From Symsagittifera roscoffensis (lineage: Eukaryota; Xenacoelomorpha; Acoela; Convolutidae), in assembly GCF_963678635.1 (NCBI RefSeq), contig NC_087069.1, positions 11,430,512 through 11,494,511 of the forward strand: a DNA stretch of 64,000 nt, in the 5' to 3' direction. Below the pieces are notes generated by a model. That model did not search any database. It was not told the DNA's origin and saw nothing but the letters and a program-made list of their open reading frames with translations. Positions 47,150 through 58,880 of the stretch are shown piece after piece (within the stretch, counting starts at the first letter, position 1; each line of letters opens with the position of its first letter). Made by a program: the position numbers and the translations under genes.

Positions 47150-47810
47150 AAAAAATCCATAATTGGCTCACAAAAAATTGTTTTGATGAAGTTATCCAAG
47201 CTATGAAACTTTGAACAATTTCTAGTTGAGCCATATCATAAATCGGTTTGTAAAACTTTAGGTTTCGTAGAACGAATCAGTTCCCAAAAAAGTGAAGTTT
47301 TTCTGAGCAAGCTTTTCAAGCCGAAACTTTGAAACAATTCAAAATGTTTCATGAAGCAAATCGGAAGTTCACAAAAATTAACATTTCTAAGCAAGCTTTT
47401 GAAGCAGTGAAATTTGGAATTATTCCAGGTGTTTAATGGATCGAATCGTTTTGCGAAAAGCTCAAGTTTATCTAAGCGAGCTATTACAGCATTGAAAACT
47501 TGAAATATTCAAAATTTTCAAGCAAAACGATTCGGTCTATGAAATAACTTAAAGTATTTCAACGTTTTTGTGAACACAATTCCAGCAATGAAACTGTTTT
47601 TCAAGGAGCCAATCAGTTTTTCTAAACAAACTACTGAAGCAATGAAACTATGAATTACTGCAAGTTTTCACAGAGCAAAAATCGGCAAAAATTTTATATT
47701 TTTCTAATCAAGCTATGCAAGTGATGAAACTTTGAAAAATTTCAAAACAATTCATAGTGCAAATGGGTTTGCAAACAGCTAGTTTTTCTAACAAAGAGGT
47801 TATTGTTTTT
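47150..47810. repeat. Degenerate tandem repeat, ~80-100 bp unit
   Basis: About seven diverged units of the form ttttctaagcaagctattgaagcaatgaaactttgaa...aatcggtttgc. Recognisable cores lie near 47196, 47317, 47395, 47477, 47585, 47630 and 47705. It starts about 200 bp after the stop of gene C. Non-coding. Confidence 0.65.
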
Positions 47811-48476
47811 AGCTGGTTCATTTCAGTATGAAATCAACCTAAAAACCCAAGTTTTGGAGAAAAAAATGAACAGGCACTGTCTAGACTTGAAAAAAAAATT
47901 GAGTTCATCTTGTTTGCAGAATTTAATTTTTGTCAAAAACAATTCTAGAATGTTCCAGACTTAAGAAAATTTGAAAGTTCTAGAACATTCTTGGCTTTCT
48001 TTTAATGGTTAAGCCTTAAGAATTTTCTAAACGTTGCATTCGACAAAGCTGTAACATTGCGTTCAGTTAAAAATTGCGTCCATAGCGCTTTCGGAGTTAC
48101 ATTTAATATATATTATAGTCGACTTTTTTAATTCTTAATTGTTAGTTTTAACAAAAAAATAATAGATTATAATCTTTTAAAACTAGATTGTGATCTAATT
48201 TTGTGACAAAACATTAGAATCCTTATGAATCAATTTCAATAGAGTATAATGGATTATTAAAAATTTTTCTGAAGTGGTCTGAAACTTTCAACAAAAACTG
48301 ACTGTTGCTTTTGAATAAACGCGGATTTAATAAGACTAGCGCAAAAACGAGGTTTTTTGGCTAAGAAAACTGTTAATTTGTTTTCTAACTTTTTTTCCCT
48401 TCACAATTTTTTCTTGTTTCTACTGCCGATTTCTTCAAATTCTTCTCAGCTTTTCGTTATGTTGACAATTTGTGAT

Positions 48477-48790
48477 CAGGGGTGGCTGGCGGAAGCTTCC
48501 TTTTAGGGTTTCGATTCCTGTAGACACAAAGTGTCCCCCCTTTGTACTGTTTCGTGATATCCATTTTTGGTGACAGACCCTTAATTTTGAGGGAATAACG
48601 CGCGCCGAAAAAATGCGCTTTTTGGCCAATTTTTCAACTTTTTGAATGCGCGGCGAAAAAAATTTAGCCAAAACAGGGACTTTTAGTGCTTTGGGAGAGC
48701 TCGACAAATCAATTTAATTAGACGACCTAAAAAGGTCGACAAAATTTTCCGTCCCCTCGAGAAATCCAACCCCCCGGTAGCCACCTCCCA
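48477..48790. mobile_element. Related hAT-like non-autonomous element
   Basis: The left end CAGGGGTGGCTGGCGG and right end (inward) GAGGTGGCTACCGG are imperfect inverted repeats. The interior matches 31985-32381 (gatatccat.tt...gacagaccc/gacggaccc, ttgggagagctcg, gacctaaaaaggtcgacaaaatt, cctcgagaaa). No clear target duplication. Confidence 0.6.
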
Positions 48791-48960
48791 CCTGCGAGTG
48801 GGCGGCCTCATACTGGGGGAGGGGATAACGTGAAACTTGAGGGGGTTAACGAGGGGAGATGAAGACAGAGGGGGTGCGTAGAGGAGAGTTGAATGGTGTT
48901 TCTTGGTGGGGGAGGGATTTCTTGAGTGATATTAGATCGTTGAGAGTGGGGGCATTGGGG
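48791..48960. repeat. G-rich block
   Basis: Repeated runs of four to six G (gggggaggggataac, gagggggttaac, gaggggagatg, gagggggtgcg). It is comparable to the G-rich centre of the element at 57088-57793, and G-quadruplexes are possible. Confidence 0.55.
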
Positions 48961-49424
48961 TGCGTGTATTTCCTTCACATTATTTTTTTTTCCAATTTCT
49001 ACTGACTTTTTTACACATTTTCCGTTTTACGCCCTTCAACACTTTTTTGTCCCCCATCCCAAGTTACGCCCCTTTTAGGCCAACAGCATCCTTTGTTCGG
49101 GTTTTCGTTTGGCAGAATGGTGCAAAAAATAGAGTGAGATTTTCAGATTTCCAAAAAAGAACAAAAACCCTATTAGATTTTGTGAACAAAATGTTGTTAT
49201 ATATTAATACAAAAAAAGTTTCTCATCGATTATAATTGATTATAAGAGATTTTTGAATGTTAAAAAAATCAAATATAATCACCTAAAAATCTATTCTCAT
49301 GGTTTCATGGGTCATGAAAATTAATTATTTTTCAATTTTTTTGTTTAGTTTTGATTATTTTTGTTTATTCTTTTGCAAATATAATCAACTAAATTGATTG
49401 CTTACCATGAAACTCCAGTGCGGG

Positions 49425-50439
49425 TTGGTTCATTTTGGTAACAGGTGAATTATAAACCGTGATAGCGTCTTACAAAATTCAACATGCGTTGCAAAATCTG
49501 TTGTTAGATAAAATAGGGTAATCCACCCAATATACAGCAAAACAAACTTGAAAGTTTAATTTACTAAGAGCCTATTTCATCTATTTTTGTTGGAACACTG
49601 AATCGGCTTGCGTATCAACCTTATTTTATTAAAGTCAATCTTCATTATCTCTTTTTTCGTTTTGCGTTACTTTGATTTGAAAACATACTTTGACATCCTA
49701 AATTACAGGCAGTGTAGAAATTGAACGCTTTTTTTGGACAAAACTAAGACAATAGTTACTATGACATTATAGCACAAAGAAATGAATTGAGAAAACTAAA
49801 ATGTTTCCATGAGAGCTTTCCGTACAATAAGTACAATAATTGGCTTAGCTCCTTCTTAAATTGATTGAGAAAAAAAAGTGTTTACTTGTTTTTGAAGTGC
49901 AATAAAGAACATTTGCGAAAAGCTGCTCAATTAATTGGTGATCATTATGCAAAAGATTTTTTTTGCATTTTGGCTAATGCAGAAAACGGTATAAACACAA
50001 TGATTTGTTCTCTCATTCATTTAGAATTTCGATGTTGGTAAATCGTTAAGTAACAGAAAAGCAGATTTTTGACCTATTAAAAATCGGGGAATGTAAAATA
50101 TTGATCTGTAATCAAGCAAACAACGAAAGGTAAACATTTTTGTTTTTTTTAAGAGTAACGATTAGAATATTTGATAACGAGTTTTGTAGAGAAACCGAAT
50201 ATTTTAAATGGCTGAGTACTATAAAATTAATGAGCATTGGTTTCAATTTGGATGGTACATTGTATTTAGATAGTTTTGATACCCTCAGCTTTTTTTTTCA
50301 AAATGCTTTTAACCTGCTACTGGTGTGTGATTTTGTTGTAAACACAAAAACCCAATTAATCAACTTAACTGACCACCAACTCGAAATAGTTTTGATTTTT
50401 TTTAATTCCCAAAAACAATAAGTTCAACTTTATTCTGGT
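49425..50439. other. No gene seen
   Basis: AT-rich non-coding sequence. The plus-strand frame 50140-50421 shows no domain and partly overlaps the LINE edge on the other strand. Confidence 0.4.
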
Positions 50440-52330
50440 TGATATTCTTTTTTTTTTGCATTGGCTAATTTTCTGACAGTTACTCAGCAGTAATGTATCA
50501 TCTGCTTATTGTATGATATCACTGACACATGGATTGAACAATAGAGATCCTATGACTGTACCTTGAGGAAATCCTCTTACGACTATGAGCCATTCTGATT
50601 CTGTCCATTCTGGTACACTTTATGATGTATGTTTGTCACATTAATTTTAATAAGTTTCATGGCAGGTGATTGAAGCCTATATAATCGAACTTTTACATCA
50701 GAACATTATGATCATTCAAATCGAAAGCGTTAGTTGAATTAAGAAGAGTACCAGTTATCAGCGTTTTTTGTCGACTTGTGTTCTGATTGTTTCTGTTAAT
50801 AACATTAGAGCTTCTGTAATAAAAAATGTTTTCGAAAAGCATTTTTTTTGATTTTTCAGGTGGGTTTCCTTAAGTACTCGATGTTTTATATTTATAGAAT
50901 TTTCGCAAAAATTTTTGCCAGAGCAGGAGCTATTGTCTTGTTGTTTGTTGCATTTTCGAAATCCCCTTTTTTGAACAAAAATGAACAAAAACGACAAAAG
51001 ATTTTTTTTTCTCAAATCAAGAAGAATTTTTAGCATTTCATGTCTGGTGACAAACCTAAAAGAGAAAGATCGCCCCGATTGATGAAGAAATGTTGTAGGT
51101 TTACAATAATTGATGGATTAGGTCCAAATTACAATTCTTCTAGTTTACTGAATTTGAAATTGAGGAAATGGGCTATTTGTTTTCTATCAGTTAAAACATT
51201 GCCAAATGAATTTCTCATCAAACGATTATCACAAGCGGTCCTTTTGCTGTTTTTCCTTTGTTGATAAAGTTTCATCTCAGTCTATTGTATGAATCTGCTT
51301 CAATTAGTTGTTTTAAAAACTTATCTTTATGTTTCTTGCAATCCTTCCACTCTAGAAGTTTCACAAAAATTAGTGATTTTTTTTTGAAAATTTTAGTTCA
51401 TTGGAGTTCTCCACGTTTCATGTTTAAACTGCCTGTATGTTTCGATACAAACTGATTAGCTAGTGAAAAAATCAGTTTTCGCTTCTTATGAAGATTTTTT
51501 AATCGGGCAAGTTTTAAAATAGTTTCATGGAAAGTTTCTTCAAAACAGTCAACATACTGTCAGCATCACTTTGCATATAAGAGTCTGACCAATCTGATGT
51601 TTTGCTAATTTTCTGAATTCGACTGCTGAGTAGTTCTATTTTTCGAAAATTTAATTTTCACAGGATCATTTTCACAAAAGCTGAATTGCGTTATTGTTAG
51701 TAAAGCAAGGTGATGACTTTTTGTAGGACAGTCAAACACAAAGGTATCTACTGTTTTTAAACTGGTGTCATAAATAATAAAATCAATGAGTGAATTTCCA
51801 CCAGGTCTTGTAGTTGTAGACTGTTGCCTATTGGTATACAAATAGGGCACAGTATCGTTTTCATTTTTTGTTTTTCATCTCTATTCAGATACTTTAAGTT
51901 ATTTTCACCCATCAGAATTCAATTGTTCTTGCCTGTGACTCCTTTATTGATGCCTTTTGCATGTTTTTCAAGAAAATCAGTATAAAGATTTTTCACTGGA
52001 CAGTAAGCTAAATGTACCAAAAGAATTTGACTTTTTTGAACAGCCTTCATTTTGGTTCAGATTAACTCATTTGTTCTCGAAAAATACAAAATTTTCTCCA
52101 TGAAATTTCCACAGGAGCTTTCAAAATATTTAAAGTCAAGAGTTTCTGGAAATTTTTTTTGACGAATGCAAGTTTTTCTTGAGGTATTTTTAATGCTTCA
52201 TAAACTTTAATTTTTTGTCGGCCTTTGATAATTAGGTCGATCGAATTGAATTCTGAGTTGTCCTTAGTTTCTCTCTAATAGTGTTTTATTGTGATTCACA
52301 ATTCAATTTTTGGGTAAGGTTGCCAAAATA
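50440..52330 (-). pseudogene. Non-LTR (LINE) retrotransposon remnant: endonuclease and reverse transcriptase
   Basis: Read on the minus strand from high to low coordinates. An endonuclease end lies at about 51605-51950 (ILMGENN, then GGNSLIDFIIYDTSLKTV, then TKSHHLALLTI, where SDH is expected). The RT start is at about 50760-51036 (FFITEALMLLTETIRTQVD). Next come LLNSTNAFDLNDHNVL at about 50700-50757 and RGFPQGTVIGSLLFNPC, then ADDTLLL, at about 50475-50590. The GxPQGTxxGxLLF and ADDT motifs are typical of Jockey/CR1-like LINEs. Many stops and shifts are present. No poly(A) tail or target duplication was identified. Confidence 0.75.
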
Positions 52331-52773
52331 TCCGTTGTTGTTAGAAGAAAGTTCAAAAAGTAGTTCGCTGTATTCAATTAGATAAAAGTAAAAATCAAAA
52401 AGGGCTAACCTAGAAATTCAAAATGCGATGAGCTTTGATTATTCAAACGAAACGGCAAGCAGGTTTGAAAATGGTTTTAGAATGGTGTGTAAAAATGGCT
52501 GTATTTTGATTCCTGAGGTCTGAAACAGGTCAAAATTATCCGCTTCCTTATCTTCAGTCTCAAAAACGGGTTATGAATCAAAAAATCCGTTTTTTGCGAA
52601 ATTAAAAAACTAATTAAAATGAATTAATTTCTGTTTTTTTTTTCAGTTTTGCATACTTCACCTGAGTAATGCAAACATTTTGAAGTTCAATGCATCTCGC
52701 CAATATTTACTACCAACTTCGCACACGTGAAAAAATAATCTTCTTCTGAGGAAAACTTTTTTTTCCATTTCAG

Positions 52774-52884
52774 CCCACATTTAACAATATATTTGAGAAT
52801 AACAGTGCGGGGTTTTCAGGAGCGAAAACAGGGTCGAACTTGAGCGAAGCGATGGCGTTCAGAATCAACGTTGCGGTGTACATG
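52774..52884 (+). CDS. Orphan exon candidate, 37 codons
   Basis: A clean acceptor (tttttttccatttcag|CCC) and donor (TACATG|gtaaat) bound 111 bp open only in phase 0: PTFNNIFENNSAGFSGAKTG, then SNLSEAMAFRINVAVYM. Its base composition is more even than its flanks. If unspliced, the frame continues to a stop after ...LTLDRFLQT (about 52956). I see no partner exon with certainty and no known domain. It could be part of another member of the secreted-peptide group, or a remnant. Confidence 0.35.
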
Positions 52885-53027
52885 GTAAATGCACAGCAGT
52901 TCTATGCTGACCGGTGCAAAAAAAGGCTAACTTTAGACCGGTTTTTGCAGACATAAGCTCTTTATTGTGGCCTTCAAAAACATGTCACTACTGAAATTTG
53001 ACTTTCCCAACAAAACAAATTCTATCT

Positions 53028-53061
53028 CCCCCTCCCCCCCCCCCACACACACACACACACA
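53028..53061. repeat. Poly-C followed by (AC)n microsatellite
   Basis: Runs of C broken by one T, directly followed by about nine AC units. Confidence 0.9.
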
Positions 53062-54441
53062 TGCCCAGTTTTGCCGTAAAAGATTTGTGTGTGTTTGTTT
53101 GGGGACATTTTCAACACTGTTAATTGGTAGAATAATCTGAGAAATGTAACCAGAATCATAAAGCTGCCGAGAAAAAGTCTCGAACTTGAATGAAACATCA
53201 TTTTTTCAACTTATTATTATGGTATTATCTAAGCGCGCATAACAAATTTGACTGCGTTAAATTTTGCATACTTGCCCGCGTCTGAATTAAGTGAAAAAAA
53301 TCACCCTTTATGACTTTTAAGTTATCATCAGTCTCTGTAAAGGTGAGAAAGAACCAATTGTCATTGGTTTATTATGCATTTTTTCTTTCTTGAAGTAAGA
53401 GCGACATAATCCGCTTAAAGTCTATTTTAAAATTTTTTTAGTTTTTCACTTGAACAGAGACTGACACAGATTATCAATAAAAATCAATTTTTATCTGTAT
53501 TTTTTTTTACAAATTGTAAATTAAATTTTTTTAGTTGGGAGTTTCATAATCAATATGTACATCAAATAATATCATATTTGTCGAAAACAACTCATCTAGT
53601 TAGTAACCTAATTGTTAACACAAGAACCACTTTCTAAATTGATAAGAGCTCGTCTAGATAGTATGGAACTCCAATGCGGTAATCATTTGAATATTGGATT
53701 CACAAAGTTTTGATTTGCTCAAGTATTGGTACAATGCATGTTTGGTTTTGATTTTCGGAAACGCTTGTGCATAATTAGGTTTTTTAGTTTTTTGTAAGAA
53801 ACTTGTTGACAAATTGGAAACGCGGCGGAAATAAGTTCAAACTTTAATCATGATGTTATTTTGTTTGTAAATCAATTTTTCATGATATACTTTTACATTG
53901 TGCGACTGTGTTTTGCTAAGCCCGACAAAACAAGTGGGATCAATCGTAGCTCCGTTTTCAGGTAAGATCCGGTTTGTTGTCTTGTAAGCATTTTTAACCT
54001 ACTACTGATTATAAAAATCTAGAAACCCCAGAAAATTACCAAAAGTAGTCAATAGGTTTCGTAGAAATCCCTGAAATTTAGTAAAATTGAAACCTATCTT
54101 AGTTATGTTTTATTGGTTGTGTTTTTATCTCAAATCGATAGTCAAAAGGTAATCTTAAATTTTGTTTGGTTTTCCTACTTTTTCCCGTGTTTTTTTTCCA
54201 GACGATTTTCTACTTTTAAAAAGACGTTTTGTTGAAACTTTTTAAATCATTCAAAAATTTCCGCTCAAACCTGAAACGATTAATTAATTGTAACCTTTTT
54301 TTTGCAAAAAATGGGAGTTTAAAGATTGCCAGTTAGGATAAATTGGGACAATTAACGCGTGATTTTCTCATGCTTTTAAAGCTCAAGTGGGGACTTATTC
54401 CGTGTTAAAATAAAAACACACCAAGATGAATAAAAAGTTTT
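53062..54441. other. No gene seen
   Basis: AT-rich non-coding sequence. The string tatggaactccaatgcgg at 53663-53680 resembles one terminal repeat of the TTATAATC elements, but no matching second end was found. Confidence 0.4.
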
Positions 54442-54669
54442 GGGCTCTTTTTTTACCCTCATCCAGCATTTGAAAAACTATCTTTAGGTTGCCATAATGT
54501 AATGAAATTATACATGTTGAACAAAAAATTTTGATGAACACATTTGTTTTTCATAGCTTACTTCGTAACATCACCCATTTAGCCATTATAACAAGTAAGA
54601 CAATTGAAAAAGGAAACTTTGAAGTGTGTGTGGTGAGGGAGGGGGGGGGGGGGGGGGAGTCGAGCTTTG
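54442..54669. mobile_element. Degraded family-Y copy with a 17-G run
   Basis: The left end ggctctttttttaccctc and an interior (cttcgtaacatcacccatttagcc) match the family-Y copies at 33289-33507 and 40013-40226. The right G tract has expanded to 17 G (54641-54657) and the final gaaaagagcc is lost. Confidence 0.6.
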
Positions 54670-55859
54670 CTCTATACGAATTATATGATTTTGTAGTTAA
54701 AATAGCGTGCTGGATTGATTTCTTTTTGAAACCTTCGGCAATTTTTGAAGCGAACGCTATTTTGTAGTCCCTAAAAGGCAATATGAACGTTCAAGCCTTC
54801 GGAAGATTTTGCCAATATAGCAGTACCAAAAAGTTGTTTGTTCAATAAAAAACTGAGAAACTCAATCTTTTGTACCGATGATTTGAAATGTTAAATTATG
54901 AAGTTTGAGTCGTGAATGAAACTGTTCAAACTAAACTTGCCTCTATCGAATTTGGAACAGTTTTGTGGTACGGAATGATTCGCCACACGTTGCTGATGAG
55001 CATTTCTCTTTCGGTATCATGGTGTAAATCAACATCTTAGTGATACTCATTTCACAGCAATCGCAAAGCCAGGTTAGCTTAGATCTGAATTGACTCGAAA
55101 TTAAAAAACCAATCCTAGCATGCATATTCCTCACTTTTTTTCGAAAATCGGAACAGTTATTAAAAAGTACATAAAAACGAAAACTTGGGGACTAACTAAA
55201 AAATCGATGAAAAGCTACAACTAAATTGCTTTTAAGGATCATTTTCTACCAAAATTTAAAAAAGGAACAAGCTAAAAAACGATATAAAATCAACTTTGTG
55301 CATAAACATCTTTCGGGGTTTTCTCCTGAAAAAAATGACGTCAGCTAAAGAGACGATAAAGCAGTATTTTTCTCACTTACGGAGTAACGAAAACGAAACA
55401 ACGTGTCATAAAATTGAAGACTCTGAACAATCGAATAAACAAAAAAAACAGGTGAATGCGTGACACACACACACACACACACACGCACACACACAATTCA
55501 AGAATCCATGTTTTAATTGTATGTGATTTCTAATAAGAAAGTCGCTAAAACGAGAGTACAATTTTTTGTAGAGAATTGCTTAGAAAAACAGGATAAAGGA
55601 AAAATTAGAAAGATAATTGAGAAGTATAAGAAATTTTAGGAAAATTCAAATTTGGCTGTGTTCTTATTTTTTAAAAGTTTTTAAAGAACTATAATTTTTA
55701 AAAAAGATCTAGTTTATGGCAGTAAAATCTCACTAAAAAGACTGCTGAAATAAATTTACCTCAAAACGATAATGCTGTAAGGAGTACTTAAACACAACAG
55801 TCCTGCTTTTTAGCTTAAATTGTCCCTCAATTTTTCTTGTCCCAATTTCAATTCTTTTG
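54670..55859. other. No gene seen; (AC)n microsatellite at 55463-55494
   Basis: Non-coding. The only clear feature is an AC microsatellite interrupted by one G. Confidence 0.5.
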
Positions 55860-56340
55860 GGATTAGGGCTTTTTTTTAGAAAATTATTCCCCCACGCTAT
55901 GTAAAGCAAATGATAAATTTCCATGCAGTAAAATCTTGAATAGGAAAAAAATGCATGCCTCGATCAATTTGGAGGGTTTCCCTAGCACGTATTGAAATTC
56001 CGCTTACGCATTGATTGCTCGAACCTCTAAATTTAATGTTGCGGAAATTGATTACAGGTGAAATTATTGCTCAGTTTGAGCTCAGGACAACAAAATGTTT
56101 TGATTGATATGCAAAAACTTTAATTTAAACGTTTGTTAAAATGCCAAAATTTGTCTGGACAAAAAAACCACTAGCAAAACTCTTCCGTGAGTTACTTTCA
56201 TCAAAAATGTGAAGAACAAAACATTTATTGGGTCAGATATGGCCATTAAATGTGTTTGGAGATGATTAGTCCGCATTGTTTCTTCCTACTAGCCATATCT
56301 AACTGCTAGTTTTTTTCATTTAAAGAAAAAATATGTTAAA
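55860..56340. repeat. Dispersed repeat, family R1, copy 2
   Basis: Matches 43350-43900 through gcatgcctcgatcaatttgg-type sequence, gattacaggtgaaat, gtttgagctcaggacaaca and aaaatttgtctgga. The central palindrome of copy 1 is absent. Confidence 0.65.
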
Positions 56341-57087
56341 AATTTGCAAGTATGGTGAAAAGATGCTCCGGCTTTAAGTTTTTGAAAAAACTGAAAATTG
56401 CCAATGCACTTTTAACTGGAATGGCATCAAACCATTGCTTAAAACTTTTTTTTAATCAAACTATGCCTTCTTCTTTACTTATGACGCTCACCGGTCCGTT
56501 CCACACTCATAGGGTGTGAACGGAGGAGCACCTAAGGGGGGTGTTGCGCGTTCGGTGTTTTAAAAGAATCTGAATTTTTTCTCGATGCTGGAAAACAGGA
56601 CAAAATGATGTTTTAGGTTTTTTTGGGACGCTTTGTTTATCAAACCTGAAAAGGCTCTCGTAAAATTGAGCGTTGAAGGCACACATGCGAGAGGAGTGGA
56701 CATCAAATGTGGTGAGGGACGAAAGTGGAGAAAGTAAAAAAATCATCAAAAATTAGGAAAAAGATTGTATAAGAAAATAGTTGAAATTTTCTGTAGAGAT
56801 ATGAAAAATGGAAATAATTCTTTTTGAATATTTTGATTTTATGGAAAAAACGTCAGGTTTTGAATATACCAGAAAAAGCTTTTAAAATTATATCTCAGTT
56901 TTTATAAAACTATATAATTCTTTACTTTCAAATAAAGTCGGTTCGAAATTGATTTTATTGATTCAGAAAAATTAGCTTTTTGCTCCATTTGAAAACTAAT
57001 ATGATCAACTCTAGTAGACGTTTAGACTGACGATGAAATTTCAATAAAATGGCTTATCCATAGAAAACTGCAGTGGGTGGGGTAAAA
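56341..57087. other. No gene seen
   Basis: Non-coding. The minus-strand frame around 56507-56749 shows no recognised domain. Confidence 0.4.
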
Positions 57088-57793
57088 CCCGCACCGGAGT
57101 TCCATGGATAATAATCGATTATAATTGACAATAGTTGTCTAAAGTTTTGTCGTTATATTAGCCATCCATAAAGATTGCAAATTGAGAGCAAAAATTGATG
57201 TTGTCATTATAATCAATTTTTGTCGTGAAAAATAATCCTTTAAAGTCCATTATAATGAATCATAATCCATTTAAAATGCATCGTACGTGAAATACATTGT
57301 ACTTTAAAAAGCATTGTACTTTAAATGTATTTAAAATGCCCTATCTCCTTTTTAACCCCCTCACCCAAGTTTTGGGGTAGGCTGACGAGGGGTAAGCTGA
57401 CGAGAGGTAAGCTGACGGTGGTAAGGGGTAGGAGGGTAAATTGGGAAAGGGGGTTACTAAAAGAGGCGATGGAGCTTACGTAGTATTAAAAAATGCGAAA
57501 ACTTAAATAGATAAAATCTTATCTGAAAAATAAAAATTTAGGAAACGTAATACGTAGCAACTGCACGAAACAGGAAATGAGATAACTTCGAAAAAAATTG
57601 CAAAACTCACAATTTAATTTGAAAAAATGCATTATAATCAGTTATAATCTATTATAATGGATTATAATCATTAAAAAAACATGGATTATAGTCGGTTTTT
57701 GATTAAATATAATCAAATATTTTCGTAATTGTGTAGATGGTGACTATAAAATGACGATATAACCTTTTATAATAGATGGAGCTCTAGTGCGGG
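57088..57793. mobile_element. TTATAATC-type DNA element with inverted ends (706 bp)
   Basis: The left end CCCGCACCGGAGTTCCATGG and right end (inward) CCCGCACTAGAGCTCCATCT are inverted repeats. Both are followed by TTATAATC-type palindromes (57106-57265 and 57628-57725). The middle holds a G-rich block with three copies of taagctgacg (about 57360-57460). No target duplication is obvious and there is no coding capacity. Confidence 0.65.
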
Positions 57794-57984
57794 AACTCAT
57801 GGCAGATTTTTGCGTTGAAAAATCTTTTGCATTCCGGGTATATGCCTTAAAACATACTGCACAAAATTGGTGTGTTTTTGATCCTCAATTTTGGTCTAAA
57901 ACAAATACCTGTAGGGCTGGCTGTTTCAGATACCAATGGTGATTTGCATTTCTGATCAACCGGATTACCGTAGACTTCCGATAG

Positions 57985-58788
57985 ACTTCCGATAACTTCT
58001 ACCAAGTATACACTGTCCACTGCTTCGTAGATGGAACAACTTTTCCGTGTATCTATGCCCTGCTCCCCGATAAACGACAAGAAACGTACAACGCTTTCTG
58101 GTCAAACTTGAAAGCAGATATCGTCCCCCCCCCCCCCCCCAGTTCAATCATGATGGACTTTGAAATGGCTTGCATCAATTCTGTGGGTGACAACTTTCCA
58201 GACACAGAAATCAAAGGTTGTTTCTTTCACTTCTCGCAAGCCATTTATAGAAAGATACTCGAATTTGGTTATGCAGTTCAGTATCGCGAGGACAAAGACT
58301 TTAACCTAGCTATGCGTCTCTTAGCTGCTCTTGCGTTTGCCCCAACCTTACATGTAGAAGCCTGGTATAAGCAAATACTAGTAACTTGCCACATTCCTGA
58401 CGACATCAAGAATTATTTTGAGGACACCTTTGTTGGCAAAGAAATGCGAAACTCGACGAGACGAAAATCGCGATTCGACATGGATATGTGGAACGTTTAC
58501 TTCAGGACCATTGACGACCTCCCCAGAACAAACAATGCCCTTGAAGGATTCCACCGTGGATTCGAATCTATGCTCCAAATGTCAAACCCTGACATTTGGA
58601 AGTTCATTGAGGCAATTCAGAGGCAGCAATCACTGCAATCGTTCAGTTTTGCTCAAATGCAGCTCGGCAAGAAAGTCCATACAAGGAAAGAGGATTATTT
58701 TGGGAGGATAAAGAGAATTGTATGCTCTGCCGCTAACTACAAGGAGTTGGTTTATCTTAAAGCCATAGCTGTTAACTTGTCCTTTTAG
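57985..58788 (+). CDS. MULE-type transposase domain, partial
   Basis: One uninterrupted frame of 267 codons following a stop at 57982-57984. It contains YQVYTVHCFVDGTTFPCIYA, LLPDKRQETYNAFWSNLK, then five Pro encoded by a C16 run, SSIMMDFEMACINSV, DTEIKGCFFHFSQAIYRKI and NNALEGFHRGFE near the C-terminal third. These are hallmarks of the MULE transposase superfamily (DDE catalytic fold; the DFE Asp is present). It lacks a recognisable N-terminal FLYWCH or other zinc finger. There is no start Met near the beginning, so a 5' exon or truncation is likely. The poly-C lies exactly at the variable linker before the catalytic MMDFE, so the frame depends on its true length. The enzyme would cut and move DNA; a domesticated host copy cannot be excluded. 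Confidence 0.75.
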   Translation, partial: TSDNFYQVYTVHCFVDGTTFPCIYALLPDKRQETYNAFWSNLKADIVPPPPPSSIMMDFEMACINSVGDNFPDTEIKGCFFHFSQAIYRKILEFGYAVQYREDKDFNLAMRLLAALAFAPTLHVEAWYKQILVTCHIPDDIKNYFEDTFVGKEMRNSTRRKSRFDMDMWNVYFRTIDDLPRTNNALEGFHRGFESMLQMSNPDIWKFIEAIQRQQSLQSFSFAQMQLGKKVHTRKEDYFGRIKRIVCSAANYKELVYLKAIAVNLSF

Positions 58789-58880
58789 TTTTGTCTTTAA
58801 TCTATCTACTTATTTTCTGTTAATTATCTTTCATCTTTTAATTCAAGTTTTAGTGTCGCTGTTTTGTTGAATTCGAATGT

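Larger units (their letters stand above)
48083..49424. mobile_element. TTATAATC-type DNA element with inverted ends, interrupted
   Basis: The left end gcgctttcggagttacattt and right end ccatgaaactccagtgcggg are diverged inverted repeats of the ends seen at 57088-57793. Each end is followed inward by TTATAATC-type palindromes (48115-48255; 49224-49245). The middle holds a G-rich block (about 48800-48960) and a hAT-like insertion (48477-48790). No transposase frame was found. Confidence 0.55.

Noticed and set aside
53663-53680. Terminal-repeat-like string tatggaactccaatgcgg
   Set aside because: No matching second end or TTATAATC arm could be found, so it was not called as an element.
58378-58711. 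Frames of 66 and 97 codons inside the MULE region
   Set aside because: They are alternative-frame shadows of the transposase frame.
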